Assembly (NCBI RefSeq): GCF_026155325.1
Contig: NZ_JAPFPW010000019.1
Location: forward strand, 1 to 61,824
DNA: 61,824 bases
From: Desulfobotulus pelophilus
Lineage (GTDB): Bacteria > Desulfobacterota > Desulfobacteria > Desulfobacterales > ASO4-4
Reading direction: 5' to 3'
The notes below the pieces were generated by a model. The model saw only the letters and a program-made list of their open reading frames with translations, had not been told where the DNA came from and did not search any database. The position numbers and the translations under genes are program-made. How positions within the stretch are numbered: position 1 is the stretch's first letter; each line of letters starts with the position of its first letter. Positions 39,892 through 48,359 of this stretch are shown here, one piece after another.

Positions 39892-40377
39892 AGCTGAATG
39901 GGTTCTTTTCTCTAGTGGATTTGTTTGGATTCTGTATAAAAGTAACGGAATAGGACTCGGACGGCACAGGATATATACTAAAAAGAATGGATTGTCTCAT
40001 AAAATCAAACGGCCTGTATGGCCGTTTTTCATATAAGAAGCAAAGCTGTCCCAGCCGTCTCCTGAGAATCAATCATTGTATATCATATTGAATTTTTAAG
40101 TAAGGCTTTAGTTTTTATAATAGATATGAACATCTTTTCCGTTCCTTGCAAGGCTTTGTTCAAAACCCATGGGTTTTGAACAAAGCCTATGATGCCCCTA
40201 TGCTTTGGTGCCCTGTGTCAGGTCTTTTTAGAACGGTCATAATGAATGGACTTGCAAAAGCATCGCAATACGTCAGCATACAATATATGAAAGTGAGTTT
40301 CGGCAATGTTGAAAACCCCTATGCAGAGTAGTCGGCGGCAGTGATCAGGTTGTTTGTAAAGCCATTACAATTCAATA
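39892..40377. other. Intergenic region rhlE-ycaO
   Basis: No gene is convincing. It holds an intrinsic-terminator-like hairpin at 40007-40029 on the plus strand (AAACGGCC with GGCCGTTT, then TT) and a 38-bp perfect palindrome at 40151-40188. A 61-codon plus frame across the palindrome has no ribosome site. Confidence 0.5.
40151..40188. repeat. 38-bp perfect palindrome, copy 2
   Basis: AGGCTTTGTTCAAAACCC, a central AT, and the exact reverse complement, with no spacer. No base is mismatched over 38 bases. The inner 30 bases resemble the imperfect palindrome at 17851-17881. It lacks a U-run in either direction, so it is not a standard terminator. A dimer-bound operator or the end product of a fold-back event are possibilities. 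Confidence 0.75.
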
Positions 40378-42042
40378 TTATCTATGGGTACGTAGGTTTT
40401 TCAGGCCGGACAGGGGAGTGTTTATAAGTTTTTCATAACGGGTAAATAACCTTTTATTGACGGTTGAAAACCTGTCGAAATCTCCCACTATCTCCAGGCC
40501 GGGAACGAGGCTGCGCACAACGGGAATACGCAGATCAGACCGGGTTATGGGTACATGGATAGGGGTATATCCGTTGGCGGCAAGGCATTGTTCCACACGG
40601 TCAAGATCTGCCGCAGGATTGGATGTTGAAAAGTCAGGAAGGTCTTCCAGTTTAATGAGGGGCATTTCAGAATCCGGTCTTTGCGTGGATGGCCCTGGAA
40701 AAGGCCATGGTGTTTCTGTCATGGCAGCGAGCAGGGCACGTTTGCCATAAAGGTGAGAGCCTGTGCCACGGATAACTTTGCCATTTTCTGCTATGACAAG
40801 ACACCGATAGGAGGGAATGCCGAACTCTGTTGTGATATCTTCGAAAAAAGGGTAGATTCCATGCTTGCGGTAAGCATCAAGAACCCTTTTAATTTGAGGG
40901 TCTTGAGAATAAATTTGAAAGCAGTTTGATGGGTTGTGGGGCATGGTTGCCTCCGCATCTCTTTCAATAACTTCCAGGAGGCCGGCAAGTCTTGCTCCCT
41001 CTTCGGAGGCCCCTGCTGCAAGCCCTGTTGATCCCAGAGCCGTAAAAAGCTGGATTTCCGGAAGATTGGAGAACAGCAGCACGCACTGCACGGGTACAAG
41101 GCAGGAAAGCCTGCCTTCTGAGGTTATTTTCTGACCGGGCATCCACCAGATTGCTTCATCAGGAAAGGGGGCTTCGAGAAGCAGATCATTGGGGTTGAGG
41201 GCTTCTGCAGAGTTTTGCTTAAGTTCAGAGAAAGAGGCTTTCTGTATGGGGGTTGGGAGGAGTCTGTGGCCGATATGATCTTTTTTTACATCGGCAAAGG
41301 CGCTGATTCTTTCTGCTGCTTCCATGATGCAGGCAGCCCTCGCAGTCTCGACGGAAAAACCTCTTCCATAGCTTGTCTGTTTGCCGGTGAGTCTTTGTTC
41401 ATATCCTGGAATATCAATTTTTCTATCCAGATCCCATTCGCGAAGAAGGGCTATGGGGCTCAGGGATGCCATATGGCGTTTTTCTGATGTCATTAGTTTT
41501 GTATGGTTTTGCAGGCGTTCGGATGCCGCATAAAAAACGTCCAATGGCCCGGGCATGGGTGGGGCCGGTATGGCTTTCTGCGGTATGGCATCAATGGTAA
41601 GGGGGTTCAGGGGAATATCGGGCCCGGACAGTTCCGGAGCGGGCAGTTTGTCCATAGCTGTAGGGTCTGGGGTCTGCAGGTGGAAGATATTTTGGCGGAA
41701 AAGTTCTATCCAGGCGGTTCTGCTGTCAGAAAAAGTCGATCGAAGATAGGCCAGAGGAGATTTTCCGGGAGGTAGTTTTTCCGGAAGAACCCATGAAGCA
41801 CCGGACGCTTGAGAGGCTTCTTTCATGGCGAAAAGCAGAAAAGGGTCTTGTTGCATGGTTGATCTGTCTTCATCAGAAAGTGCCAGAATGTTTTCGAGGA
41901 GAAATCCCCTGAGAAAAGCGTCTTCGGGACGTTGTTTGCACAGCTTGACCAGATTTTTGAAAATGGGTTCTGGAAAAGGAGCGGGCCTGAAATAACCTGT
42001 GGCGGCTTCTGTTGTCTTGTGCTGCATGATAAAATGAATCAT
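40378..42042 (-). CDS. YcaO-family protein beside the dsrMKJOP operon
   Basis: A 554-residue YcaO-domain protein. Residues 1 to about 190 are a helical, unrecognised N-terminal region; the YcaO domain follows (about 225-540): SYGRGFSVETARAACIMEAAERI and LLEVIERDA carry the ATP/Mg-binding ExxxER motifs. The third motif, usually E-x-x-Q, reads TETPWPFPG here, so the Gln is missing. YcaO enzymes use ATP to activate amide backbones (azoline or thioamide formation) or assist in methylthiolation of ribosomal protein S12. No TfuA or peptide substrate gene is next to it. It is divergent from the RsbRD-dsrMKJOP operon. The role is unknown. Confidence 0.85.
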   Translation of the reverse strand: MIHFIMQHKTTEAATGYFRPAPFPEPIFKNLVKLCKQRPEDAFLRGFLLENILALSDEDRSTMQQDPFLLFAMKEASQASGASWVLPEKLPPGKSPLAYLRSTFSDSRTAWIELFRQNIFHLQTPDPTAMDKLPAPELSGPDIPLNPLTIDAIPQKAIPAPPMPGPLDVFYAASERLQNHTKLMTSEKRHMASLSPIALLREWDLDRKIDIPGYEQRLTGKQTSYGRGFSVETARAACIMEAAERISAFADVKKDHIGHRLLPTPIQKASFSELKQNSAEALNPNDLLLEAPFPDEAIWWMPGQKITSEGRLSCLVPVQCVLLFSNLPEIQLFTALGSTGLAAGASEEGARLAGLLEVIERDAEATMPHNPSNCFQIYSQDPQIKRVLDAYRKHGIYPFFEDITTEFGIPSYRCLVIAENGKVIRGTGSHLYGKRALLAAMTETPWPFPGPSTQRPDSEMPLIKLEDLPDFSTSNPAADLDRVEQCLAANGYTPIHVPITRSDLRIPVVRSLVPGLEIVGDFDRFSTVNKRLFTRYEKLINTPLSGLKNLRTHR

Positions 42043-42372
42043 TTTATTTCCTTATTATTTGCTCTTGTTTGATCCTTGAGATAAAAAGAGAAGTCTTTTT
42101 CAGGCTGCATGGAAAAATGGAAAAAAGATTTTGTCTGTTTTTATCAAAATGCCAAATAGACGCGATCCTGAACCTTGAAGACTACCTATCACCTCTCCGG
42201 AATTCCTGAAAGAAAAAGCCTCTTTTCAAAATGGAGACGCCGTGGAACTTGGGAGCTGAAAGATGATTTTATGAACTATATATAGTGGGTGGAGCAGTTT
42301 TAAGTCGCGTATGGTGTGTTGGTGAAAGGGTTTTTTCCAGTAAGGGATAAGTCCTTATTTTTGCTTTTATTC
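42043..42372. other. Intergenic region upstream of ycaO and the dsrM operon
   Basis: A 330-base divergent regulatory region without a gene. It should contain the minus-strand promoter for the YcaO gene. A TTTATGAAC at 42268-42276 also occurs in two other intergenic regions of the window (57994 and 59166). No further structure is clear. Confidence 0.4.
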
Positions 42373-42401
42373 TTGACATATAAAGGAGGCATCGAGTATA
42401 A
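42373..42401 (+). promoter_or_regulatory. Strong sigma-70 promoter of the RsbRD-dsrMKJOP operon
   Basis: TTGACA (42373-42378), 17-base spacer, GTATAA (42396-42401). A start near 42408 gives a leader of about 78 bases that includes a hairpin before the ribosome site. Confidence 0.75.
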
Positions 42402-42444
42402 GTCGCCATTCATGATGATAAGTCATTCAGGACCGCTGTCAGGG

Positions 42445-42472
42445 GCCTGCAGGCACCCAACAGCCTGCGGGC
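42445..42472 (+). promoter_or_regulatory. Leader stem-loop next to the first ribosome site
   Basis: GCCTGCAGGC pairs with GCCTGCGGGC (10 bp, one G-U) around an 8-base loop. The 3' arm ends directly before AGGAG, the ribosome site of the gene at 42486. It may protect the mRNA 5' end or affect initiation. Confidence 0.55.
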
Positions 42473-42485
42473 AGGAGATTGAAAA

Positions 42486-43079
42486 ATGGATTGGAAGGTA
42501 TTGCTGGGCGATTATAGGGAAAAAATGGCAGAGCGGTGGGTGGATCTTGTGGTAAGAACCTATCCTGCCAAACGAAGTCAGTCTTTTTTTCTGAATGAAA
42601 AAGATCCTTTTTCAAATCCCGTGGGACACACTCTGCGTACAGCCCTTCCGGACGTTTTGAACGCTCTCATTGACGGGGCAGAAGATTCGGTCCTTGAAAC
42701 AATGCTCGATCCTGTTATCCGGGTCCGTGCTGTGCAGGAATTTACGGTCAGGGAAGCCATTACTTTTGTATTTTATTTAAAAGATCTTGCCCGTGAGGTT
42801 CTGAAAAATTCAATAACTGAAAAAGATAACGCACCGCTTTATGCCTTTGATAAGCGTGTGGATGATCTTGCCCTTGTGGCCTTCTCTTTATATATGGGAT
42901 GCAGGGAACAGATCTGGTCCTTTAAATCCCGTCATGTTGTGGAAAGAAGTATCAATCTGCTGGAAAAGGCGGATATCCTCTGTGAGGTCGAAAATTTAGG
43001 TGTGGACATTCTGCCCCAGCGAATTTTCCGGCGGATGCAGAAGGATGCGGCAGCTAAAAAATCGGCCATCACCCAGTAG
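42486..43079 (+). CDS. RsbRD N-terminal domain protein preceding dsrMKJOP
   Basis: A 197-residue soluble, mostly helical protein with an RsbRD-type N-terminal domain (sensor globin-like fold, seen as KMAERWVDLVVRTYP and the EFTVREAITFVFYLKDL helix). In sulfate reducers a protein of this type commonly precedes dsrMKJOP. It has two well-separated cysteines but no redox motif. Possible role: sensing or assembly of the Dsr complex. AGGAG lies 8 bases before the ATG. The gene is first of the operon, with 222 bases before dsrM. Confidence 0.82.
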   Translation: MDWKVLLGDYREKMAERWVDLVVRTYPAKRSQSFFLNEKDPFSNPVGHTLRTALPDVLNALIDGAEDSVLETMLDPVIRVRAVQEFTVREAITFVFYLKDLAREVLKNSITEKDNAPLYAFDKRVDDLALVAFSLYMGCREQIWSFKSRHVVERSINLLEKADILCEVENLGVDILPQRIFRRMQKDAAAKKSAITQ

Positions 43080-43250
43080 GTTTGTAAAAAGTCTTGCTTT
43101 TTTCTTTCATAAGAAGAAAAAGACTGAACGTGCGTAAATTTCGAGTAAATGCGGACCTTGTTTGCAGGAGGGTCCTGTTTATAGGGGGTTAATGGCAGCG
43201 GGCGGGAGTTCAGGCCCCGGGCAACCGTTGCCGGCAGAATCAATTTTGGA

Positions 43251-43266
43251 CCGGAGGTAACTCCGG
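43251..43266 (+). other. Intercistronic hairpin with GUAA tetraloop
   Basis: CCGGAG-GTAA-CTCCGG, a 6-bp stem capped by a GNRA-type tetraloop, lies 35 bases before dsrM in a GC-rich 222-base gap. It probably influences mRNA processing or stability at the 5' end of the dsrMKJOP message. Confidence 0.5.
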
Positions 43267-43301
43267 ATCGGTGTTTCTTGCCGAAGAGAGAGGTAGTGTC
43301 C

Positions 43302-44294
43302 ATGAATCAACACCTGCTTTATTCCCTTGCGGCGGTACTGGTTCTCGGTTTGATCGGCTATGCCGGTGGAAACGGGATGCCCTATCTGTTTGGGGTTGTG
43401 ATACCCTATGCCGCCATGGTGCTGTTTTTTGCAGGATTCGCCATGCGGATGCTGGGCTGGGTAAAATCCCCTGTCCCCTTCCGTATACCGACCACCTGCG
43501 GGCAGCAGCAATCTTTTTCCTGGATCCAGCACTCAAAATACGACAACCCTTCGGATGGAAAAGGTGTTGTGGTACGTATGCTGCTGGAGATTTTTCTTTT
43601 CCGTTCTTTGTTCCGCAATACAAAAAATGAGATACGGGAAGGAAAAATCGCTTATAACCTGGAAATCTGGCTCTGGCTGTTTGGTCTTGTTTTCCATTAT
43701 TCCTTCCTTGTGGTTTTGGTAAGGCACCTTCGTTTTTTTCTGGAGCCTTTGCCTGCACTGCTGGTGGTGGTGGAAACTCTGGACGGTATTTTGCAGATCG
43801 GGCTTCCCGGTGTGATGCTGTCTGGTTTTATGCTGCTGGGGGCGGCTCTTTTCCTGTTCGCACGCAGGGTTGTGATTCCTCAGGTGCGGTACATTTCCCT
43901 TACGGCAGACTATTTCCCCATTCTGCTGATTGCAGTGATTGCGGCAACGGGCATTCTTCTGCGGTACTTTACCAAGGTGGATATTTTCATGGTAAAACAG
44001 ATGACCATGGGGCTTGCCACTTTCAGTCCTGTGGTGCCTGAAGGCATTGGTGGTCTTTTCTATGCCCACCTTTTCCTTGTCTGTGTACTGTTTGCTTATT
44101 TTCCCTTCTCAAAATTAATGCACTCCGGTGGTATTTTCTTAAGCCCCACACGGAATTTGGCCAACAACAGCCGGACTGTACGTCATGTCAATCCCTGGAA
44201 TCCCGAGCTGAAGTTCGTTACCTATGCGGATTATGAGGACGAATTCAGAGAGAAGATGATCGAGGCCGGCCTGCCGGTGGAAAAGAAGGAGTAA
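43302..44294 (+). CDS. dsrM: DsrM, cytochrome b subunit of the DsrMKJOP complex
   Basis: A 330-residue membrane protein of the nitrate reductase gamma/NarI type with six or so hydrophobic segments and histidines that ligate two b hemes (for example WLFGLVFHYSFLVVLVRHLRF). It would exchange electrons between the menaquinone pool and DsrK. ATG at 43302 has GAGAGG upstream; the track from an upstream TTG is not needed. dsrK begins 3 bases after its stop. Confidence 0.95.
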   Translation: MNQHLLYSLAAVLVLGLIGYAGGNGMPYLFGVVIPYAAMVLFFAGFAMRMLGWVKSPVPFRIPTTCGQQQSFSWIQHSKYDNPSDGKGVVVRMLLEIFLFRSLFRNTKNEIREGKIAYNLEIWLWLFGLVFHYSFLVVLVRHLRFFLEPLPALLVVVETLDGILQIGLPGVMLSGFMLLGAALFLFARRVVIPQVRYISLTADYFPILLIAVIAATGILLRYFTKVDIFMVKQMTMGLATFSPVVPEGIGGLFYAHLFLVCVLFAYFPFSKLMHSGGIFLSPTRNLANNSRTVRHVNPWNPELKFVTYADYEDEFREKMIEAGLPVEKKE

Positions 44295-44297
44295 ACA

Positions 44298-45914
44298 ATG
44301 GTCGATATTCCCAAAGCGGATGAATTGATCCAGATCGACAACGCACCGGGCAAAGAGTGCTGGATGGATGTTCCACCGGATCTGTCCGAAGGAAGGTTCT
44401 GTTACCCGGCCAAGCCTAAGACTCTGGAATACTTAGGGCTTCCCAATGCAAGGGTCTGGAGTCCCGCGGATGAAGACTGGCAGCTGCCTGCGGACTGGCA
44501 GAAAATTGTTCATGAAGGTTTCAAGGAGAGGCTGGATAAATACCGTTCTCTGAAAGTGTTCATGGATATCTGCGTTCGCTGTGGTGCCTGTGCGGATAAA
44601 TGTCATTTTTATATTGGCTCCGGTGATCCCAAGAATATGCCCGTCCTCAGGGCTGAACTGCTGCGTTCTATTTACCGCAATGATTTCACCATGGCTGGTA
44701 AGATACTGGGACGTATTGCCGGTGCCAGAAAACTGACCCCTCAGGTAATTAAAGAGTGGTTCAGTTATTTCTATCAATGTACGGAATGCCGCCGTTGTTC
44801 CGTGTATTGTCCTTACGGCATTGACACGGCAGAAATAACCATGATGGCCCGTGAGCTTTTGAACCTTCTGGGTCTCAACATTAACTGGATCAAGGATCCT
44901 GTTGCCAACTGTTCCCGCACGGGGAACCATCTGGGAATTCAGCCCCAGAACATGGTGGAAATCATTGATTTCTTTTGTGATGACATTGAGGAAATCACTG
45001 GTGTCAGGCCCAATCCAACCTTTAACCGTAAGGGTGCTGAGGTTCTCTTCATTACCCCTTCCGGTGATGCCTTTGCCGATCCAGGTACCTATACCTATAT
45101 GGGGTATCTGATGCTGTTTGAGGCTATTGGCCTTGATTATACCATTAGCACCTATGCTTCGGAAGGTGGTAACTTCGGCCTGTTCACATCTTCCGATATG
45201 ATGAAAAAGATCAATGCCAAAATGTACCATGAGGCCAATCGTCTTGGTGTCAAGTGGATTCTTGGTGGAGAATGCGGTCATATGTGGCGCGTTATCAACC
45301 AGTATATGGATACCATGAACGGTCCTACGGGTCCGAAAATGGAGACTCCCAAATCTCCGATTACGGGAACGGTCTTCAACAATGCAGCCTCAACAAAAAT
45401 GGTGCATATTGCGGAATTTACCGCCGACCTGATCCGTAATGGCAAGCTGAATCTCAAGCCCGGTCGCAACGATCACCTCAAGGTGACCTATCATGATTCC
45501 TGCAACCCGGCCCGTGCCATGGGAATGCTGGATGAGCCCCGTTATGTGCTGCAGAATGTTTGTAATAATTTTTATGAAATGCCTGAAAACACCATTCGGG
45601 AGCAGACGTTCTGCTGTGGTTCCGGCTCCGGTCTGAATACGGAAGAAATTATGGAAATCCGTATGCGTGGTGGCCTGCCAAGGGCCAATGCCGTTAAGCA
45701 TGTTCACGATAAGTATGGTGTCAATATGCTTTCCTGTGTCTGTGCCATTGACCGCGCTGTTCTCCCTCCGCTGATGGATTACTGGGTGCCGGGTGTGGAG
45801 GTTACGGGCCTGCATGAACTGGTGGGCAACGCCCTGGTCCTTGACGGCGAACATGCAAGGGAAACCAACCTTCGTTTTGAACCCTTAGAGAATGCGGAGG
45901 GTGCAGATGAGTGA
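44298..45914 (+). CDS. dsrK: DsrK, HdrD-like iron-sulfur subunit
   Basis: The 538-residue cytoplasmic catalytic subunit, related to heterodisulfide reductase HdrD. Two [4Fe-4S] ferredoxin motifs (CVRCGACADKC and CTECRRCSVYCPYG) are near residues 90-180; the CCG domains that bind the special cluster are seen as GGECGHMWR, SCNPARAMG and FCCGSGSGLN in the C-terminal half. It is thought to reduce the DsrC trisulfide. AAGGAG precedes the ATG. The end overlaps dsrJ. Confidence 0.97.
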   Translation: MVDIPKADELIQIDNAPGKECWMDVPPDLSEGRFCYPAKPKTLEYLGLPNARVWSPADEDWQLPADWQKIVHEGFKERLDKYRSLKVFMDICVRCGACADKCHFYIGSGDPKNMPVLRAELLRSIYRNDFTMAGKILGRIAGARKLTPQVIKEWFSYFYQCTECRRCSVYCPYGIDTAEITMMARELLNLLGLNINWIKDPVANCSRTGNHLGIQPQNMVEIIDFFCDDIEEITGVRPNPTFNRKGAEVLFITPSGDAFADPGTYTYMGYLMLFEAIGLDYTISTYASEGGNFGLFTSSDMMKKINAKMYHEANRLGVKWILGGECGHMWRVINQYMDTMNGPTGPKMETPKSPITGTVFNNAASTKMVHIAEFTADLIRNGKLNLKPGRNDHLKVTYHDSCNPARAMGMLDEPRYVLQNVCNNFYEMPENTIREQTFCCGSGSGLNTEEIMEIRMRGGLPRANAVKHVHDKYGVNMLSCVCAIDRAVLPPLMDYWVPGVEVTGLHELVGNALVLDGEHARETNLRFEPLENAEGADE

Positions 45915-46308
45915 TAAATTGAAAGTCCTTGCGGGGCTTGTCGTTCTGGCGGTCCTGATTACGGTTCCCTTCTGGCTGAATGCCGGTAAGACTGGTGAGG
46001 TACCGGAGGTGGTCATTGCGGATGCTGCCAAAAAAGCTGGTGCCTGTGTGGAGTCAAAAGAGTGGATGGCTGCCAACCATATGATCCTGCTGGATACATG
46101 GCGGGATACGGTGGTTCGTGAAGGCAAGCATATCTATGTGAATGAAAGCGGGCAAGAGTTCAATATGAGCCTTTCTTCCGGAGAAAATTCCTGCCTGGGT
46201 TGTCACACGTCCACAGCGGAATTCTGTGACCGCTGTCATGACTACACCGGAGTGGGTACCCTCTACTGCTGGGATTGCCACATAGACCCGACAAAGGAGA
46301 ATAAGTGA
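45907..46308 (+). CDS. dsrJ: DsrJ, triheme cytochrome c
   Basis: A 133-residue periplasmic cytochrome held by an uncleaved N-terminal membrane segment (LKVLAGLVVLAVLITVPFWL). Three CxxCH sites: CLGCH, CDRCH and CWDCH. DsrJ is known for one heme with an unusual Cys ligand; the lone C47 near the N-terminus (KKAGACVESKE) is a candidate. The start ATG 45907 overlaps the dsrK stop by 8 bases; its GGAGG is inside dsrK. Confidence 0.95.
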   Translation: MSDKLKVLAGLVVLAVLITVPFWLNAGKTGEVPEVVIADAAKKAGACVESKEWMAANHMILLDTWRDTVVREGKHIYVNESGQEFNMSLSSGENSCLGCHTSTAEFCDRCHDYTGVGTLYCWDCHIDPTKENK

Positions 46309-47102
46309 TGAAGGAAAGCAGACGCAAGTTTCTGAAAATAGCCGGTGTTTCCGCCATCGGTATCGGAACGGGTTCTGTGCTGACTGCCTTTGCCTCTTCG
46401 GGTTCGAAGGATGAAAAGGCTGCGGAAACCGCAGGTGCCCGGTTTAAAAAGAGACCCGAGTCCCTTACGGCTGGGCACTGGGGTATGGTGATTGATATTC
46501 GCAAAATTGATGCGGACCTTGCGGCAGAAATCCAAAAAGCCTGTCACAGCATACACAATGTTCCCGATATTGAGGGGAAGCAGGAGCTGAAGTGGGTATG
46601 GCCTTCGGACTTCAAGCATGTTTTCCCCATGCAGGAAAACCGTTATCTCTCTGAAGAGCTTAAGAAAGCTCCTGTTCTTGCCCTGTGCAATCATTGTGAG
46701 AATCCTCCCTGCGTACGGGTATGCCCCACCAAGGCTACCTTTCAGCGCGAAGATGGCATTGTCATGATGGATTTTCATCGCTGCATCGGCTGTCGTTTCT
46801 GTATGGCAGGCTGCCCTTACGGTGCCAGAAGTTTTAACTTCAGGGATCCAAAACCTTTTATCAAGGAAATGGATCCCATGTATCCCCATCGTATGATTGG
46901 TGTTGTGGAAAAATGTAACTTCTGCGATGAGCGCCTGGCCAAGGGCCAGATGCCCGCCTGCGTGGAAGTGTCCAGGGGTGCCATTCTGTTTGGTGATCTG
47001 GATGATCCCAACTCCAATGTCCGTAAGGCCCTGAAAGCCAACACGACCATCCGACGGAAACCGAGTCTGGGTACCGGCCCTTCCGTCTACTACATTGTGT
47101 GA
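46308..47102 (+). CDS. dsrO: DsrO, periplasmic ferredoxin-type iron-sulfur protein
   Basis: A 264-residue protein with a twin-arginine signal (ESRRKFLKIAGVSAIGIGTG), so it is exported folded by the TatAC system encoded at 34-35 kb. It has four [4Fe-4S] motifs typical of DsrO/NrfC-like subunits, including CNHCENPPCVRVCP, CIGCRFCMAGCPYG and CNFCDERLAKGQMPACVE. It links DsrJ and DsrP. The start ATG overlaps the dsrJ stop by one base (TGATG). Confidence 0.96.
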   Translation: MKESRRKFLKIAGVSAIGIGTGSVLTAFASSGSKDEKAAETAGARFKKRPESLTAGHWGMVIDIRKIDADLAAEIQKACHSIHNVPDIEGKQELKWVWPSDFKHVFPMQENRYLSEELKKAPVLALCNHCENPPCVRVCPTKATFQREDGIVMMDFHRCIGCRFCMAGCPYGARSFNFRDPKPFIKEMDPMYPHRMIGVVEKCNFCDERLAKGQMPACVEVSRGAILFGDLDDPNSNVRKALKANTTIRRKPSLGTGPSVYYIV

Positions 47103-47109
47103 GGTGACC

Positions 47110-48261
47110 ATGCTGGAAAAAGCGATCAAAGGAAGCAGTAAATACTGGATATGGATCGCCTCCCTGCTGCTTGTCATCGGGGTGGCGGGACTTGCCTGGA
47201 TGAAGCAGCTGGACCAGGGGCTTGTCATCACCGGCATGAGTCGGGACGTGACCTGGGGCTTTTATATTGCTCAGTTCACCTTCCTTGTGGGTGTGGCCGC
47301 AGGGGGGGTTATGCTGGTTCTTCCCTATTATCTCCACGACTATAAGGCCTTTGGCAGAATTACCGTTCTCGGTGAGTTTCTGGCCATTGCCTCTATTATC
47401 ATGTGTTTGCTTTTCATTATTGCAGACATGGGTTTTCCTTCCCGGCTGATGAACGTGATCTGGCATGCCAGCCCGGATTCCATGCTTTTCTGGGATATGA
47501 TCGTTCTTAACGGTTATCTACTCTTGAATATCCTTGTGGGTTGGAATGTACTTGAAGCGGAACGTAACGGTGTTCCAGCCAAAAAGTGGGTGAAAATTCT
47601 CGCTCTTATTTCCATTCCATGGGCCTTTGGTATCCATACGGTGACAGCGTACCTGTACTGCGGTCTGCCCGGAAGGGGTTTCTGGCTTTCTGCCATTATT
47701 GCTCCCCGCTTTCTGGCCTCCGCCTTTGCAGCAGGCCCGGCTTTCCTGATTATTCTGGCTACGATTCTTAAGAAAACCACAGGTTTTGATTCTGGCGACA
47801 AAGCCTTGCGGACCCTTTCCAAAATAGTCTGCTATGCTCTCATTGCCAATGTGTTCTTCTTTATCTGTGAAGTATTTGTGGTCTTCTACAGCCAGAATCC
47901 GGAACATATGGATCACTTTATCTATCTGTTCTGGGGTACGGGGAATCTGGTACCCTTCATGTGGGCATCCATGATTCTCATGGTGACGGGGATTGTTCTG
48001 CTTCTGATACCGAAATACAGAAATAACCTTTCTCTGCTGCCATGGATCTGTGGAATTGTTTTCATCGGTACCTGGCTGGATAAAGGGCTCGGTTTTGTTA
48101 CGGGCGGTTTTGTTCCCAACCCACTGCATGAGTACACAGAATATGCGCCAACGGCTTTGGAGCTGGTGATCAGCATGGGGATTTTTGCTACAGGTTTCCT
48201 TGTGCTCACCCTGCTCTTTAAGATGGTTGTGGGTGTTAAAAAGGAAGTTGGGGATTATTAA
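47110..48261 (+). CDS. dsrP: DsrP, NrfD-like integral membrane subunit
   Basis: A 383-residue NrfD/PsrC-family protein with about ten hydrophobic segments, for example WIWIASLLLVIGVAGLAW, FLVGVAAGGVMLVLP and FGIHTVTAYLY. It probably binds menaquinol on the periplasmic side and passes electrons to DsrO and DsrJ. It ends the operon; a strong terminator follows. The start ATG 47110 lies 7 bases after the dsrO stop and has GAGGTG upstream. Confidence 0.96.
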   Translation: MLEKAIKGSSKYWIWIASLLLVIGVAGLAWMKQLDQGLVITGMSRDVTWGFYIAQFTFLVGVAAGGVMLVLPYYLHDYKAFGRITVLGEFLAIASIIMCLLFIIADMGFPSRLMNVIWHASPDSMLFWDMIVLNGYLLLNILVGWNVLEAERNGVPAKKWVKILALISIPWAFGIHTVTAYLYCGLPGRGFWLSAIIAPRFLASAFAAGPAFLIILATILKKTTGFDSGDKALRTLSKIVCYALIANVFFFICEVFVVFYSQNPEHMDHFIYLFWGTGNLVPFMWASMILMVTGIVLLLIPKYRNNLSLLPWICGIVFIGTWLDKGLGFVTGGFVPNPLHEYTEYAPTALELVISMGIFATGFLVLTLLFKMVVGVKKEVGDY

Positions 48262-48331
48262 TAGTCTTCGGCGGGTATCCGTAATCGTTTGAAGGCTGTA
48301 TGACGGGTGCCGTTGTGTAAGGTATTAAAGG

Positions 48332-48359
48332 AGGGCTGCGTAAGCGGCCCTCTTTTTTT
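48332..48359 (+). terminator. Terminator of the dsrMKJOP operon
   Basis: GAGGGC pairs with GCCCTC (with inner GC/GC pairs and a bulge) and is followed by seven T. Confidence 0.88.

Noticed and set aside
40146-40331. 61-codon ORF over the 38-bp palindrome
   Set aside because: No ribosome site, and its start is made of the palindrome itself.
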